In this document: piece after piece, positions 25,875 to 35,131 of the stretch
Layout: each line of letters begins with the position of its first letter
Numbering within the stretch: the stretch's first letter is position 1
NCBI RefSeq assembly: GCF_003261175.1
Contig: NZ_QLNP01000084.1
Coordinates: 1-64,000 of the forward strand
DNA length: 64,000 nucleotides
From: Arthrobacter globiformis
GTDB taxonomy: Bacteria > Actinomycetota > Actinomycetes > Actinomycetales > Micrococcaceae
Direction: 5' to 3'
The notes under the pieces: model-generated
The model's input: only the letters and a program-made list of their open reading frames with translations
What the model was told of the DNA's origin: nothing
The model's database searches: none
Made by a program: the position numbers and the translations under genes

Positions 25875-26855
25875 ATGAAGTTGACCCCTAAGATCACCCT
25901 GCTCGCTGCGGGCGTACTTGCCGCATCGTCCCTTTCGGCCTGCGCCGGCGGCAACGCCTCCACCGGGACCTCCGCTTCGGCGCAGCCCAAGCTGGCGTTC
26001 ATCCAGGGTGTCGCCGGCGACGAATTCTACGTCAGCATGCAGTGCGGCATCGATGCTGCTGCCAAATCGGCGGGGGCGACCATCAACACCCAGGGGCCGG
26101 CAAAATTCGACCCGACGCTGCAAAAGCCCATCGTTGATTCCGTTGTGGCCTCGAAGCCGGACGCCATTCTCATCGCACCCACGGACGTGGCGGCAATGCA
26201 GGCGCCTCTGAAGGCTGCTGCCGCGGCCGGGATCAAGGTTGTTCTGGTTGACACGACGGTACAGGACCCATCCTTCGCCGCGTCTTCCATCGCTTCAGAT
26301 AACAAAGGCGGCGGTCTGGAAGCCTTCAAGGCGATTAAGAACCTCAACCCCAACGGCGGAAAAGTACTCGTCATCTCCACCGATCCCGGCGTCTCGACAG
26401 CCGATGCCCGGGTCGCAGGTTTCGAGGAGGGCGCGAAAGCTGACCCGGCATTCGAGTACCTGGGCGTGCAGTACAGCCACAACGACCCCGCTGAAGCAGC
26501 CAAGCTAGTTTCCGCCGCCCTGGCCAAAGACCCCGACATCGTTGGCGTCTTTGCGGCCAACACGTTCGCCGCGGAGGGAACAGCCACCGGCATCCGCCAG
26601 GCCGGCAAACAGGACCAGGTAAAGATCGTTGGATTCGACGCCGGACCGGCACAGGTCAAGCAGCTCAAGGACGGCGTCGTTCAGGCACTGATCGCCCAGG
26701 AACCGGCTTCCATCGGCACCCAGGGCGTGGAGCAGGCCCTCAAGGCCATCAAGGGTGAATCCACGCAGAAGGACATCCAGACCGGGTTCAAGCAGATCAC
26801 CGCCGACAACATCAGCGGCGAGGGTGCGCAGTACGTCTACAAGTCCTCCTGCTAG
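25875..26855 (+). CDS. Sugar ABC transporter substrate-binding lipoprotein
   Basis: This 326-aa periplasmic-binding-protein type 1 lipoprotein has a signal peptide with the lipobox LSAC (Cys23) after a basic start (MKLTPKITLLAAG). The type 1 fold is seen in KLAFIQGVAGDEFYVSMQCG, SKPDAILIAPTDVAAMQAPL and IVGFDAGPAQVKQLKDGVVQ. It is preceded by AAAGAGGAG. The binding specificity within the ribose/fructose/polyol group cannot be read from sequence alone. Confidence 0.93.
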   Translation: MKLTPKITLLAAGVLAASSLSACAGGNASTGTSASAQPKLAFIQGVAGDEFYVSMQCGIDAAAKSAGATINTQGPAKFDPTLQKPIVDSVVASKPDAILIAPTDVAAMQAPLKAAAAAGIKVVLVDTTVQDPSFAASSIASDNKGGGLEAFKAIKNLNPNGGKVLVISTDPGVSTADARVAGFEEGAKADPAFEYLGVQYSHNDPAEAAKLVSAALAKDPDIVGVFAANTFAAEGTATGIRQAGKQDQVKIVGFDAGPAQVKQLKDGVVQALIAQEPASIGTQGVEQALKAIKGESTQKDIQTGFKQITADNISGEGAQYVYKSSC

Positions 26856-26864
26856 CAGACGGAC

Positions 26865-26909
26865 GGGCGGTGCTGTTGCCCGCACTCCAAACGGGCAACA
26901 GCACCGCCC
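26865..26909 (+). terminator. Long intercistronic hairpin
   Basis: An 18-bp perfect stem (26865-26882 with 26892-26909) lies between the binding-protein gene and the dehydrogenase gene, with a 9-base loop and no T run. It probably protects the 3' end of the importer mRNA, raising binding-protein level over downstream genes. Confidence 0.6.
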
Positions 26910-26935
26910 AATCTCCCACTGAAGGAAAGAATGAC

Positions 26936-28435
26936 ATGACGTACCTGAACGAGGCGGCCCTCCCAGAACTGGCCCACCGGCTGCCGGTTCCGACCTACAA
27001 CCGCTCTGCGGTCAAGACCGGCATCGTCCATTTCGGAGTCGGAGGATTCCACCGTTCGCACCAGGCCATGTTCATCGACAGGCTCCTGAACCGGGGCGGC
27101 TGTCAGGACTGGGGAATCTGCGGCGTGGGCGTCCTGCCCTCGGACGCACAGATGCGCGACGCCCTCCAAGGCCAGGACGGCCTCTACACCCTCGTGCTGA
27201 GGGCCCCGGATGGCACCGAAACAGCCCGCGTCATCGGCTCCCTCACCGAATACCTGTTCGCCCCCGATGACCCCGACGCGGTCATCGCCAAACTCGCTGA
27301 TCCTGATACGCGGATCGTGTCCCTGACTGTTACCGAAGGCGGGTACAGCATCAACGACAGCACCGGGGAATTCGAGCCGCGCGCCCTCGACGTTGTCCAT
27401 GACCAGCAGCCCGACACCGTCCCCCGCTCGGTGTTCGGCCTCATCACCGCAGCCCTGGCCCAGCGGCGGGAGCAAGGCACTCTCCCGTTCACCGTCATGT
27501 CCTGCGACAACATCCAGGGAAACGGCGACACCGCCCGCAAAGCCCTGATGTCCTTCGCCCGTCTTAAGGACGCTAACCTCGCCCACTGGATCAGCGACAA
27601 TGTCGCCTTTCCAAACTCCATGGTGGACCGCATCACCCCCGTAACAACGGGCGCCGACCGCGAAACCGTCTCCACGAACTACGGGCTGACGGACGCATGG
27701 CCCGTCGTAGCCGAGCCTTTCGAACAATGGGTCCTGGAAGACAGCTTCACCAACGGCCGCCCACCCCTGCAAGACGTAGGCGTGCAAATCGTAAATAACG
27801 TTGAACCCTACGAACTGATGAAGCTTCGGCTGCTCAACGCCAGCCACCAGGTCATGAGCTACCTCGGCTACCTCGCCGGCTACCGGTACGTCCACCAGGT
27901 CTGCTCCGACCCACACTTCGCCCAATTCATCCTGGGCTACATGGAGGAGGAAGCCACACCAACACTGCAGCCCGTCCCCGGCATCGATCTGGACGACTAC
28001 CGGACAGAACTGCTCCGCCGCTTCTCCAACCCAGCCATCCAAGACACCCTCGCACGCCAAATGGTCGACGCCTCCGAACGGATTCCCAAGTTCCTCCTGC
28101 CCGTCATCCGTGAACAGCTCGAACTCGGAGGTCCCATCGACCGTGCGGTCCTCGTCCTCGCCGCCTGGTCACGATATCTGGAAGGCACAGATGAACAAGG
28201 CGCACCCATCGAAATCACCGACCGGCGGCTCCAACAACTACAGACGGGCGTCCGTGCCGACCAGGCCGAACCCGGCGCATTCCTTCACCTGGCCGAAGTC
28301 TTCGGCGACCTGGGACAAAACGAACGCTTCACCGCCGCCTACCGGCAAGCCCGCGCCGCCCTGAAACGCTCCGGCGCGCTCATCGCCGTCCAAGACCTCA
28401 CCGACCGATCCGTATCAACAAGGAGAACTTCGTGA
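26936..28435 (+). CDS. Mannitol dehydrogenase-family polyol:NAD oxidoreductase
   Basis: This 499-aa enzyme shows the family blocks IVHFGVGGFHRSHQAMFIDR (N-terminal Rossmann), VTEGGYSI, MSCDNIQGNG and NSMVDRITP, and a C-terminal helical domain with the catalytic Lys in the MKLRLLNASH segment. Members oxidise mannitol, arabinitol or related polyols to ketoses, or reduce fructuronate. Start 26936 follows GAAGGAAAG. In the operon it would feed a ketose to the kinase and isomerase. Confidence 0.9.
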   Translation: MTYLNEAALPELAHRLPVPTYNRSAVKTGIVHFGVGGFHRSHQAMFIDRLLNRGGCQDWGICGVGVLPSDAQMRDALQGQDGLYTLVLRAPDGTETARVIGSLTEYLFAPDDPDAVIAKLADPDTRIVSLTVTEGGYSINDSTGEFEPRALDVVHDQQPDTVPRSVFGLITAALAQRREQGTLPFTVMSCDNIQGNGDTARKALMSFARLKDANLAHWISDNVAFPNSMVDRITPVTTGADRETVSTNYGLTDAWPVVAEPFEQWVLEDSFTNGRPPLQDVGVQIVNNVEPYELMKLRLLNASHQVMSYLGYLAGYRYVHQVCSDPHFAQFILGYMEEEATPTLQPVPGIDLDDYRTELLRRFSNPAIQDTLARQMVDASERIPKFLLPVIREQLELGGPIDRAVLVLAAWSRYLEGTDEQGAPIEITDRRLQQLQTGVRADQAEPGAFLHLAEVFGDLGQNERFTAAYRQARAALKRSGALIAVQDLTDRSVSTRRTS

Positions 28436-29208
28436 ACCACCCGCCGACATCCAGCACCAGCTCCGAAGCACGTACAGCAGCGACCGACTTCACCGGCCGC
28501 ACGATCCTCGTCACGGGAGCAAGCGGCGGCATCGGGGCCGCGACCGTCAGGCAGCTCACCTCCGCCGGGGCAAAGGTCATCGCCAGCGCACGGACCCTCG
28601 ACTCACTCACCACTCTCTGCGACGAAACAGGCGCACAACCCCTGGCCTTCGACCTCACCGACGAGGACGGCATCAGGGACGCCATCGAGGGCCTGGACCT
28701 GTGGGGCGTTGTGAACTGTGGCGGCTTCGGCGGGGAAATCGCCACCCCGCAGGACACCGATATCGACGTCTTCGACAAGGTCATCAGCATCAACGCCCGC
28801 GGCGCCCTCCTGGTCATCAAGTACGCCGCACCCTCCATGATCCGACAGGGCAACGGAGGCGCCATCGTCAACGTCTCCAGCCAGGCCAGCCTCGTCGCCC
28901 TCCCCGGGCACATCTCCTACGGCTCATCCAAAGCCGCCCTGGACAACATCACCCGGGTCTCCGCGCTGGAACTGGGGAAGCACAACATCCGCGTCAACAG
29001 CGTCAACCCCACCGTTGTCATGACCCCCATGTCTGCCTGGTACTGGGGAAGGCCCGACATAGAGCGCCCCTTCCTCGAGCAGATGCCCTTGGGACGATGG
29101 GCCACCGTCGAGGAAATTGCTGCGCCGATCGTCTTCCTGCTGAGTGACGCAGCCTCAATGATCACCGGCGTCTCCCTGCCCATCGACGGTGGATACTCCA
29201 ACCGCTGA
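28432..29208 (+). CDS. Short-chain dehydrogenase/reductase
   Basis: This 258-aa classical SDR has the TGxxxGIG motif (LVTGASGGIGAATV, about 24-37), an NCGGFGG segment in the NAG position, catalytic Ser in NVSSQASL and YxxxK in SYGSSKAAL, and a C-terminal ITGVSLPIDGG. The GTG start overlaps the previous stop (GTGA) with AAGGAG ahead. It probably acts on a sugar or polyol such as xylulose/arabinitol. Confidence 0.9.
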   Translation: MNHPPTSSTSSEARTAATDFTGRTILVTGASGGIGAATVRQLTSAGAKVIASARTLDSLTTLCDETGAQPLAFDLTDEDGIRDAIEGLDLWGVVNCGGFGGEIATPQDTDIDVFDKVISINARGALLVIKYAAPSMIRQGNGGAIVNVSSQASLVALPGHISYGSSKAALDNITRVSALELGKHNIRVNSVNPTVVMTPMSAWYWGRPDIERPFLEQMPLGRWATVEEIAAPIVFLLSDAASMITGVSLPIDGGYSNR

Positions 29209-29258
29209 CCGCCGAAGCCGGTAACGCTGGCCCGCGACCTGGAACGGATAACACTTAC

Positions 29259-29843
29259 ATGACCGAAGAACCCACTTCCGAAGCGATCATCGTCTGCGGA
29301 GTACCCGCCAGTGGCAAGACAACATTCGCCCAGGGACTCGCCCGTGAGCTCCGCTGGACCTACCTCGACCTGGACACGCTGACCAATCCATTGTTCGAAT
29401 ACATGGGCGGCGAGTTCCTGGTCGACGTGCCAACCTCGGACCCCCCGGCGCGGGCAAGCGTGAACGACATCCGCTATACCTGCCTGTTCGACACCACCCG
29501 GGAAAACCTCGGTCTGGGCAACAGCGTGGTGGTGGTCGCCCCGTTCACATCGGAGCGGACCTTCCCGGTGGCCTGGGCGAGGCTTGTCGAACGGCTTGCC
29601 GTTCCGGCGTCCCGCGTTCACCTCGCCTGGATGGACACCCCGGCCGAGGAGGTCGTGATCCGTATGCAGCTGCGCGGGGCCGCACGCGACCTCGAGAAAG
29701 TCAAAGAACCCGAACGCTTCCTCTCCCCGGACGTGACACGCCCTCCCGGTGTCGGGCACATCAGGATTGACGGGCTGCTCGCCCCGCCCGACCAGATCAA
29801 TCACTTCCTGAAGGACTTCGCAGTCCGCGAAGCCGTGCACTGA
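29259..29843 (+). CDS. AAA_33-type P-loop kinase
   Basis: This 194-aa protein has Walker A GVPASGKT (14-21), a following LDLDTLTNPLF acceptor-like strand and LVERLAVPASRVHLAWMDTP. This is the gluconate kinase/shikimate kinase-like AAA_33 group. It may phosphorylate a sugar acid or sugar produced by the pathway. It lies 50 bp after the SDR gene in the same operon. The exact substrate is unknown. Confidence 0.75.
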   Translation: MTEEPTSEAIIVCGVPASGKTTFAQGLARELRWTYLDLDTLTNPLFEYMGGEFLVDVPTSDPPARASVNDIRYTCLFDTTRENLGLGNSVVVVAPFTSERTFPVAWARLVERLAVPASRVHLAWMDTPAEEVVIRMQLRGAARDLEKVKEPERFLSPDVTRPPGVGHIRIDGLLAPPDQINHFLKDFAVREAVH

Positions 29844-29996
29844 CCGACCACCAAAGCCACACCACACTTTCACCAGCACAGGGTAATGCCGCAGAAAAGG
29901 CCACCCTGCGAGCCGCCGTGCCCGCGCACAGCGCTGCCATCGGCGCCGCATGCCAGCCAAACCCACAAGACCATAACCACCCAATAGGAGAACCCA

Positions 29997-30896
29997 GTGA
30001 ACGAACTCACGACCCTTGAACGCCGCGGTATGGCCGCCATCTCGACGCCGGGCGGCAAGATGCTCATCGTTGCCGCCGATCAGCGCAACGGCATGAAGGC
30101 CGTCATGAACGACGCGCCGGAAGGACCGGGCTCGATCACCGCCCAGCAACTCTCCGACGCGAAGGCAGACCTCGTCCGCTACCTGGGCAACGCCGCACCA
30201 GCCATTCTGCTCGACCCCGAAGTCGCCCTCCCCCGCGTAGCAGACGAAGGCATTCTCTCCCGCGACACCGCACTCGTCGTCGGCCTCGACGCTTCCGGCT
30301 TCGAGACTGTCGAGGGCCTGCGCTACACGAAGTATGTCCCCGGCATGTCGCCGCGCAAAGTACGCGAACTGGGCGGCGACGTAGCCAAAATGCTCTGGTA
30401 CATGCGGCCCGACCGCCAGGACGCAACCTCCCGCGTCGCAGACGAGATCCGCGAACTCGTCACCGAATGCTCCCAGGAAGGTCTCCTCCTCATCGTAGAA
30501 ATCCTGGTCTACCGGCTCGATGGCGAAAGCGAGCAGGACTACGCGGCCGCGTTCCCCCGGCTCGTCGCCGACGCCGCACGACTCTCCGTAGAATGCGGCG
30601 CGAAAGTCCTCAAGCTCCAGTACCCGGGATCAGCCGAAGCCAGCGCCTCCGTCACCGAAGCCGCCGCCGGCGTGCCCTGGGCCGTTCTCTCCGCCGGCGT
30701 CGACCACGAAACGTTCATCAAGCAGGTAGAGATCGCCGTCGCAAACGGCGCAGGCGGCGCCATGGCCGGCCGCTCACTGTGGAAGGACAGTCTGGCCCTT
30801 TCACCCGAAGTCCGCGAACACCTGCTAACCACGCGGGCACTGCCCCGACTGCACGAACTCGAAGCCGTTGTGGACGGCACCCTCGTCGCCTCCTAA
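29997..30896 (+). CDS. LacD/YihT-like class I aldolase
   Basis: This 299-aa TIM-barrel aldolase resembles tagatose-1,6-bisphosphate aldolase LacD and sulfofructose-phosphate aldolase. It shows LIVAADQRNGMKAVMND, KYVPGMSPRKV, LIVEILVYRLDG, KVLKLQYPGS (likely Schiff-base Lys in KLQYPG) and AVLSAGVDHETFIKQVEIAV with GRSLWKD. It starts at GTG 29997 after AGGAG and closes the catabolic operon. It would split a ketohexose phosphate into triose units. Confidence 0.85.
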   Translation: MNELTTLERRGMAAISTPGGKMLIVAADQRNGMKAVMNDAPEGPGSITAQQLSDAKADLVRYLGNAAPAILLDPEVALPRVADEGILSRDTALVVGLDASGFETVEGLRYTKYVPGMSPRKVRELGGDVAKMLWYMRPDRQDATSRVADEIRELVTECSQEGLLLIVEILVYRLDGESEQDYAAAFPRLVADAARLSVECGAKVLKLQYPGSAEASASVTEAAAGVPWAVLSAGVDHETFIKQVEIAVANGAGGAMAGRSLWKDSLALSPEVREHLLTTRALPRLHELEAVVDGTLVAS

Positions 30897-30911
30897 CCCA
30901 CACACAAGGTG

Positions 30912-30948
30912 CCGGCAGCTGTACAGGAAATGGACCAGCAGCTGCCGG
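30912..30948 (+). terminator. Hairpin after the aldolase gene
   Basis: CCGGCAGCTG (30912-30921) and CAGCTGCCGG (30939-30948) form a 10-bp perfect stem 15 bp after the aldolase stop. No T run follows, so efficiency is uncertain. Confidence 0.5.
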
Positions 30949-31200
30949 GACCTGCGGGCAATGCTTGAACTTGGGCGTTCCACATCGAGCTGAGCTACAC
31001 CCCAACCTGACGTCAGGCAACCGCCTAAAAACCGTCAGAATAGGGTCTGATAGCGCATTTCCTCACGTACCCATCCGAAGGTCTCAGACCCCAACCTGAC
31101 ACTTTCGGAACTCGAGCCTCGGTCGATGAGCAGCGGTGGCTCGGCGGATAAGCATGGATCAGCCGACTGAACCAGAACGGACAGCGGCAGCTCGCAGGCC
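30949..31200. repeat. Intergenic region with two IS-end-like repeats
   Basis: CACCCCAACCTGAC (about 31000-31013) and GACCCCAACCTGACA (about 31086-31100) are copies, on the minus strand, of TGTCAGGTTGGGGT. Further copies are near 13845 and 20215. Both lie between convergent genes and probably mark ends of lost insertion sequences. Confidence 0.4.
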
Positions 31201-33240
31201 TTAAACCTCCGCCGCAGGCGCAGCGAACTGCGCCTCGTACAGGCGCGCATACGCCCCACCCGCAGAAAGCAACGAAGCGTGCGTGCCCTGCTCCACGATC
31301 TGGCCGGCCTCCAGCACCAGGATGAGGTCGGCATCGCGGATCGTGGAGAGGCGGTGGGCAATAACGAAAGAAGTCCTATCCGAACGCAAAGCGCTCATCG
31401 CCTTCTGCACCAGCAGCTCGGTGCGGGTGTCCACCGAACTCGTCGCCTCGTCCAGGATCAGCACCGACGGCCGGGACAGGAACGCCCGGGCAATCGTCAG
31501 CAGCTGCTTCTCCCCTGCCGACACGTTGGAGCCCTCGTCCTCGAGCACGGTGTCGTACCCCTCCGGCAGGGCGCGCACGAACCGGTCCACGTACGTCGCC
31601 TGCGCCGCCTCCACGATCTCCGCTTCCGACGCCGACGGCCGGCCGTACGCGATGTTGTCCCGGATGGTCCCGCCGAACAGCCACGTATCCTGCAGCACCA
31701 TGCCCATCCGCGAGCGCAGCTCGCGCCGGGGCACAGAGGTGACGTCCACGCCGTCGAGCGTTATCCGCCCGGCGTCCAGCTCGTAGAACCGCATCATCAG
31801 GTTCACCAAGGTGGTCTTGCCCGCCCCGGTGGGGCCCACGATCGCCACCGTCTGCCCGGGCTCGGCCACCAAACAAAGGGAGGAAATCAGCGGCTTGTCC
31901 GGTGAGTAGGAGAACGAGACGTTCTCAAACACGAGCCGGCCCCGCCCGCCGTCGAACGAACGGCCGGAGGCCGCAACAACAGAAGCAGGATCGGACGACT
32001 GCTCCTCCTCGTCCAGCAGCTCGAACACCCGCTCCGCCGACGCCACCCCCGACTGCAGAAGGTTGGCCATCGACCCCAGCTGGGCCAACGGCTGGGTGAA
32101 CTGACGCGAGTACTGGATGAACGCCTGCACGTCGCCCAACTGCATCGCACCGGACGCCACCTGCAGCGCACCCACCACCGCGACCCCCACGTACACCAGG
32201 TTCCCGATGAATGTCAGCGCCGGCATGATCAGGCCGGAAATGAACTGCGCGCCGAAGCTCGCCTCGAACAGCTCCGCATTCTTCTGCCGGAACCGCTCCT
32301 CCACCTCCCGCTGCCGGCCGAACACCTTCACCAGCGCGTGCCCCGTGTACGTCTCCTCGATCTGCCCGTTCAGCTCCCCCGTGTGCTTCCACTGCGCCAC
32401 GAACAGCTTCTGCGAGCGCTTGGCGATCAGCGCCGTCGTCACCAGCGTCAGCGGCACCGTCACCAGCGCGATCAGCGCCAGCACCGGCGAGAGCAGGAAC
32501 ATCATCACCAGCACGCCCGCCACCGTGAGCAGTGACGTGACCGCCTGGGAGATGGACTGCTGCAAACTCTGCGAGATGTTGTCCACGTCGTTCGTCACCC
32601 GGCTGAGCAGCTCGCCGCGCTGGATCGAGTCGAAGTACCGCAGCGGCAGCCGGTGGATCTTCGCCTCGATCCGTTCCCGCAGCCGGTACACGGTCCGCTG
32701 CACCACGCCGTTGAGCACGTAAGCCTGGATCCAGCCGAACGCCGACGCCAGCACGTACAGCGCCAGCGCCCACAGCAGCACATTCGCGAGCGCCGCGAAG
32801 TCGATCCCTGCGCCCGGCGTCAGCGTCATCGCCCCGATCATGTCCGCCTGCGCGTTCTGCCCGGACGCCCGCAGCCCGGCAATCACCTGCTCCTTGCTCA
32901 CCCCGGCCGGCAGGTTCTTGGACACCACGCCGGCGAAGATCAGGTTGGTGCCCTCGCCCAGGAGCCGCGGCCCGGTCACCGAGAACGCCACGCTTACGAC
33001 GGCGAGCGCCAGTACCAGCGCCAGCCAGGCCCGCTCGGGGCGCAGTTCCCCCAGCAGCCGCCGGGCCGACGGCCCGAAGTTCAGCGCCTTCTCCGCCGGG
33101 ACGTTCATCCCGGCAAACGGTCCGCCGCGTCCCGGCCCGCCCGCCGGCCGGGGAATGCGTACGACGTCGGGCCGCTGGGCTCCGGGGGCAGTGCCGGTTC
33201 CGGTCTGCTCGGCTCGCTGGGCGCGGCTTGAGGTGCTCAT
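31201..33240 (-). CDS. ABC exporter half-transporter, heterodimer subunit 2
   Basis: This 679-aa type IV exporter half has a TM domain of six helices (about 90-385), then an ATPase with Walker A GPTGAGKT, signature NVSAGEKQLL and Walker B VLILDEATSSVD. The SAGEK signature, rather than SGGQR, fits one half of an asymmetric heterodimer. Its start overlaps the stop of the partner gene by ATGA. It has a cytosolic Gly/Pro-rich N-terminus. The substrate (drug or lipid) is unknown. Confidence 0.92.
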   Translation of the reverse strand: MSTSSRAQRAEQTGTGTAPGAQRPDVVRIPRPAGGPGRGGPFAGMNVPAEKALNFGPSARRLLGELRPERAWLALVLALAVVSVAFSVTGPRLLGEGTNLIFAGVVSKNLPAGVSKEQVIAGLRASGQNAQADMIGAMTLTPGAGIDFAALANVLLWALALYVLASAFGWIQAYVLNGVVQRTVYRLRERIEAKIHRLPLRYFDSIQRGELLSRVTNDVDNISQSLQQSISQAVTSLLTVAGVLVMMFLLSPVLALIALVTVPLTLVTTALIAKRSQKLFVAQWKHTGELNGQIEETYTGHALVKVFGRQREVEERFRQKNAELFEASFGAQFISGLIMPALTFIGNLVYVGVAVVGALQVASGAMQLGDVQAFIQYSRQFTQPLAQLGSMANLLQSGVASAERVFELLDEEEQSSDPASVVAASGRSFDGGRGRLVFENVSFSYSPDKPLISSLCLVAEPGQTVAIVGPTGAGKTTLVNLMMRFYELDAGRITLDGVDVTSVPRRELRSRMGMVLQDTWLFGGTIRDNIAYGRPSASEAEIVEAAQATYVDRFVRALPEGYDTVLEDEGSNVSAGEKQLLTIARAFLSRPSVLILDEATSSVDTRTELLVQKAMSALRSDRTSFVIAHRLSTIRDADLILVLEAGQIVEQGTHASLLSAGGAYARLYEAQFAAPAAEV

Positions 33241-34988
33241 GCCGCCTCCTCCGCCGCCAGCTGCGAGGACACGATTTCGCGGTACGTCTCCGAACTCTCC
33301 AAGAGCTCACTGTGCGTTCCGCGCCCGACGATCCTGCCGCCGTCGAGCACCAGAATCTGGTCCGCGTCCATGATGCTGGAGACCCGCTGCGCGATAATCA
33401 CCAGCGTGGCCCCGGCGGTATCCCGGTGCAGCGCCTGCCGGAGCCGGGCGTCCGTAGCGGTGTCCAGCGAGGAAAACGAGTCGTCAAAGATGTACAGCTC
33501 CGGCCGCTTCACCAGCGCCCGGGCAATCGCCAGCCGCTGCCGCTGCCCGCCGGACACATTGGTGCCGCCCTGCGAGACCGGCGCGTCCAGGCCGCCCTCC
33601 ATCTCGCGCACGAAGTCTTCAGCCTGGGCAGTGGCCAGCGCGTGCCAAAGCTCCTCTTCGGTGGCGTCCGGTTTGCCGTACAGCAGGTTGCTCCGCACGG
33701 TTCCGGAGAACAGGTAGGGACGCTGCGGCACCAGTCCGATGTGCCCCCAGAGCAGGTCCGGATGCAGCTCCCGCACGTCCACGCCGCCGATCATCACCGA
33801 CCCTGAGGTGGCGTCGAAGAGCCGCGGCATGAGGTTCACCAGGGTGGTTTTCCCCGAGCCTGTGCTGCCGATCACTGCCGTCGTCTTGCCTGCGGCGGCG
33901 GTGAAGCTGATGCCGCTCAGGACCGGCCGTTCGGCACCCGGATAGGCGAATCCGACGTCGCGCATTTCCAACTCACCGCGAGCGGTGCCATGGGAAGTAT
34001 CAGCCGTGAACACCACCGGGTTCACCGGCGGCCGCACGGACGACTCCGTCTCCAGCACCTCCCCGATCCGGTCCGCCGAGACTGCAGCCCGGGGGATCAT
34101 TACGGCCATGAACGTGGCCATCATGACGGACATCAGAATTTGCAGCAGGTAGCTGAGGAATGCCACCAACGTGCCCACCTGCATGGAGCCGTCCTCGATC
34201 CGGAACGATCCGAACCAGATCACCGCCACGCTGGAAACATTGAGCACCAGCATCACCACGGGAAAGGCGAGCGCCATCAGCCGCCCGGCCCGCAGCGCCG
34301 TGTCTGTGACGTCCGCGTTGGCGCCCGCGAACCGCTCGGTCTCCAGGTCCTCGCGCACGAATGCCCGCACCACCCGGATGCCCGCCAGCTGCTCGCGGAG
34401 CACCCTGTTGACGGCGTCGATCCGCAGCTGCATCAGGCGGAACAGCGGCACCATCCGGCTGATGATCACCCCGACGCCGAGCAGCAGCGCCGGCACGCTC
34501 ACGGCAATCAGCCAGGACAGCTGGGCATCCTGCCGGACGGCCATCACCACGCCGCCGATGCTGAGCATGGGCGCAGCCACCATCAGCGTCGCGGACATCA
34601 GCACCAGCTGCTGCACCTGCTGGACGTCGTTGGTGGACCTGGTGATGAGGCTGGCCGGGCCGAACCTGGTGACCTCCTGCTCGGAGAACCCGCCCACCCG
34701 AGTGAAGATCGCCCCGCGCAGGTCCCGCCCCATGCCCATCGCCGCCTTGGCCCCGAAGTACACCGCCGTCACCGCGCACCCAATCTGCAGCAGCGTGATA
34801 AGCAGCATGAGGCTGCCAACGCGCAGGATGTAACCGGTGTCCCCCGTGGCCACGCCAAGGTCGATGATGTCCGCGTTCAGGGTGGGGAGATAGAGGGAGG
34901 CAATGGACTGCGCCAGCTGGAAAACGACGACGGCGATCAGCAGCCGCCGTTGCGGCTGCAGGTACCGGACAAGAAGCTTCCACAGCAT
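33237..34988 (-). CDS. ABC exporter half-transporter, heterodimer subunit 1
   Basis: This 583-aa half exporter has six TM helices (starts MLWKLLVRYLQPQRRLLIAV), Walker A GSTGSGKT, signature NVSGGQRQRL and a Walker B LYIFDDSFSSLD, in which Asp replaces the catalytic Glu. That is the degenerate-site subunit pattern of heterodimeric exporters such as TM287/288 or BmrCD. Start 34988 is chosen because the upstream 52 codons lack homology. It is translated first, with the partner overlapping by 4 bp. Confidence 0.92.
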   Translation of the reverse strand: MLWKLLVRYLQPQRRLLIAVVVFQLAQSIASLYLPTLNADIIDLGVATGDTGYILRVGSLMLLITLLQIGCAVTAVYFGAKAAMGMGRDLRGAIFTRVGGFSEQEVTRFGPASLITRSTNDVQQVQQLVLMSATLMVAAPMLSIGGVVMAVRQDAQLSWLIAVSVPALLLGVGVIISRMVPLFRLMQLRIDAVNRVLREQLAGIRVVRAFVREDLETERFAGANADVTDTALRAGRLMALAFPVVMLVLNVSSVAVIWFGSFRIEDGSMQVGTLVAFLSYLLQILMSVMMATFMAVMIPRAAVSADRIGEVLETESSVRPPVNPVVFTADTSHGTARGELEMRDVGFAYPGAERPVLSGISFTAAAGKTTAVIGSTGSGKTTLVNLMPRLFDATSGSVMIGGVDVRELHPDLLWGHIGLVPQRPYLFSGTVRSNLLYGKPDATEEELWHALATAQAEDFVREMEGGLDAPVSQGGTNVSGGQRQRLAIARALVKRPELYIFDDSFSSLDTATDARLRQALHRDTAGATLVIIAQRVSSIMDADQILVLDGGRIVGRGTHSELLESSETYREIVSSQLAAEEAA

Positions 34989-35131
34989 GCAGGCCCTCGC
35001 AGCAGGTCCTCGAAGTGATCGGAAGGCCAGTTTACGTCCGGCGGCTTGGGGCAGCCTGTAGGCTGGGGCCATCGCCGGAATTCCGGAAGAGCGGCAATTG
35101 AACACCGCGAATGAACACCGCAAATTGAAGA

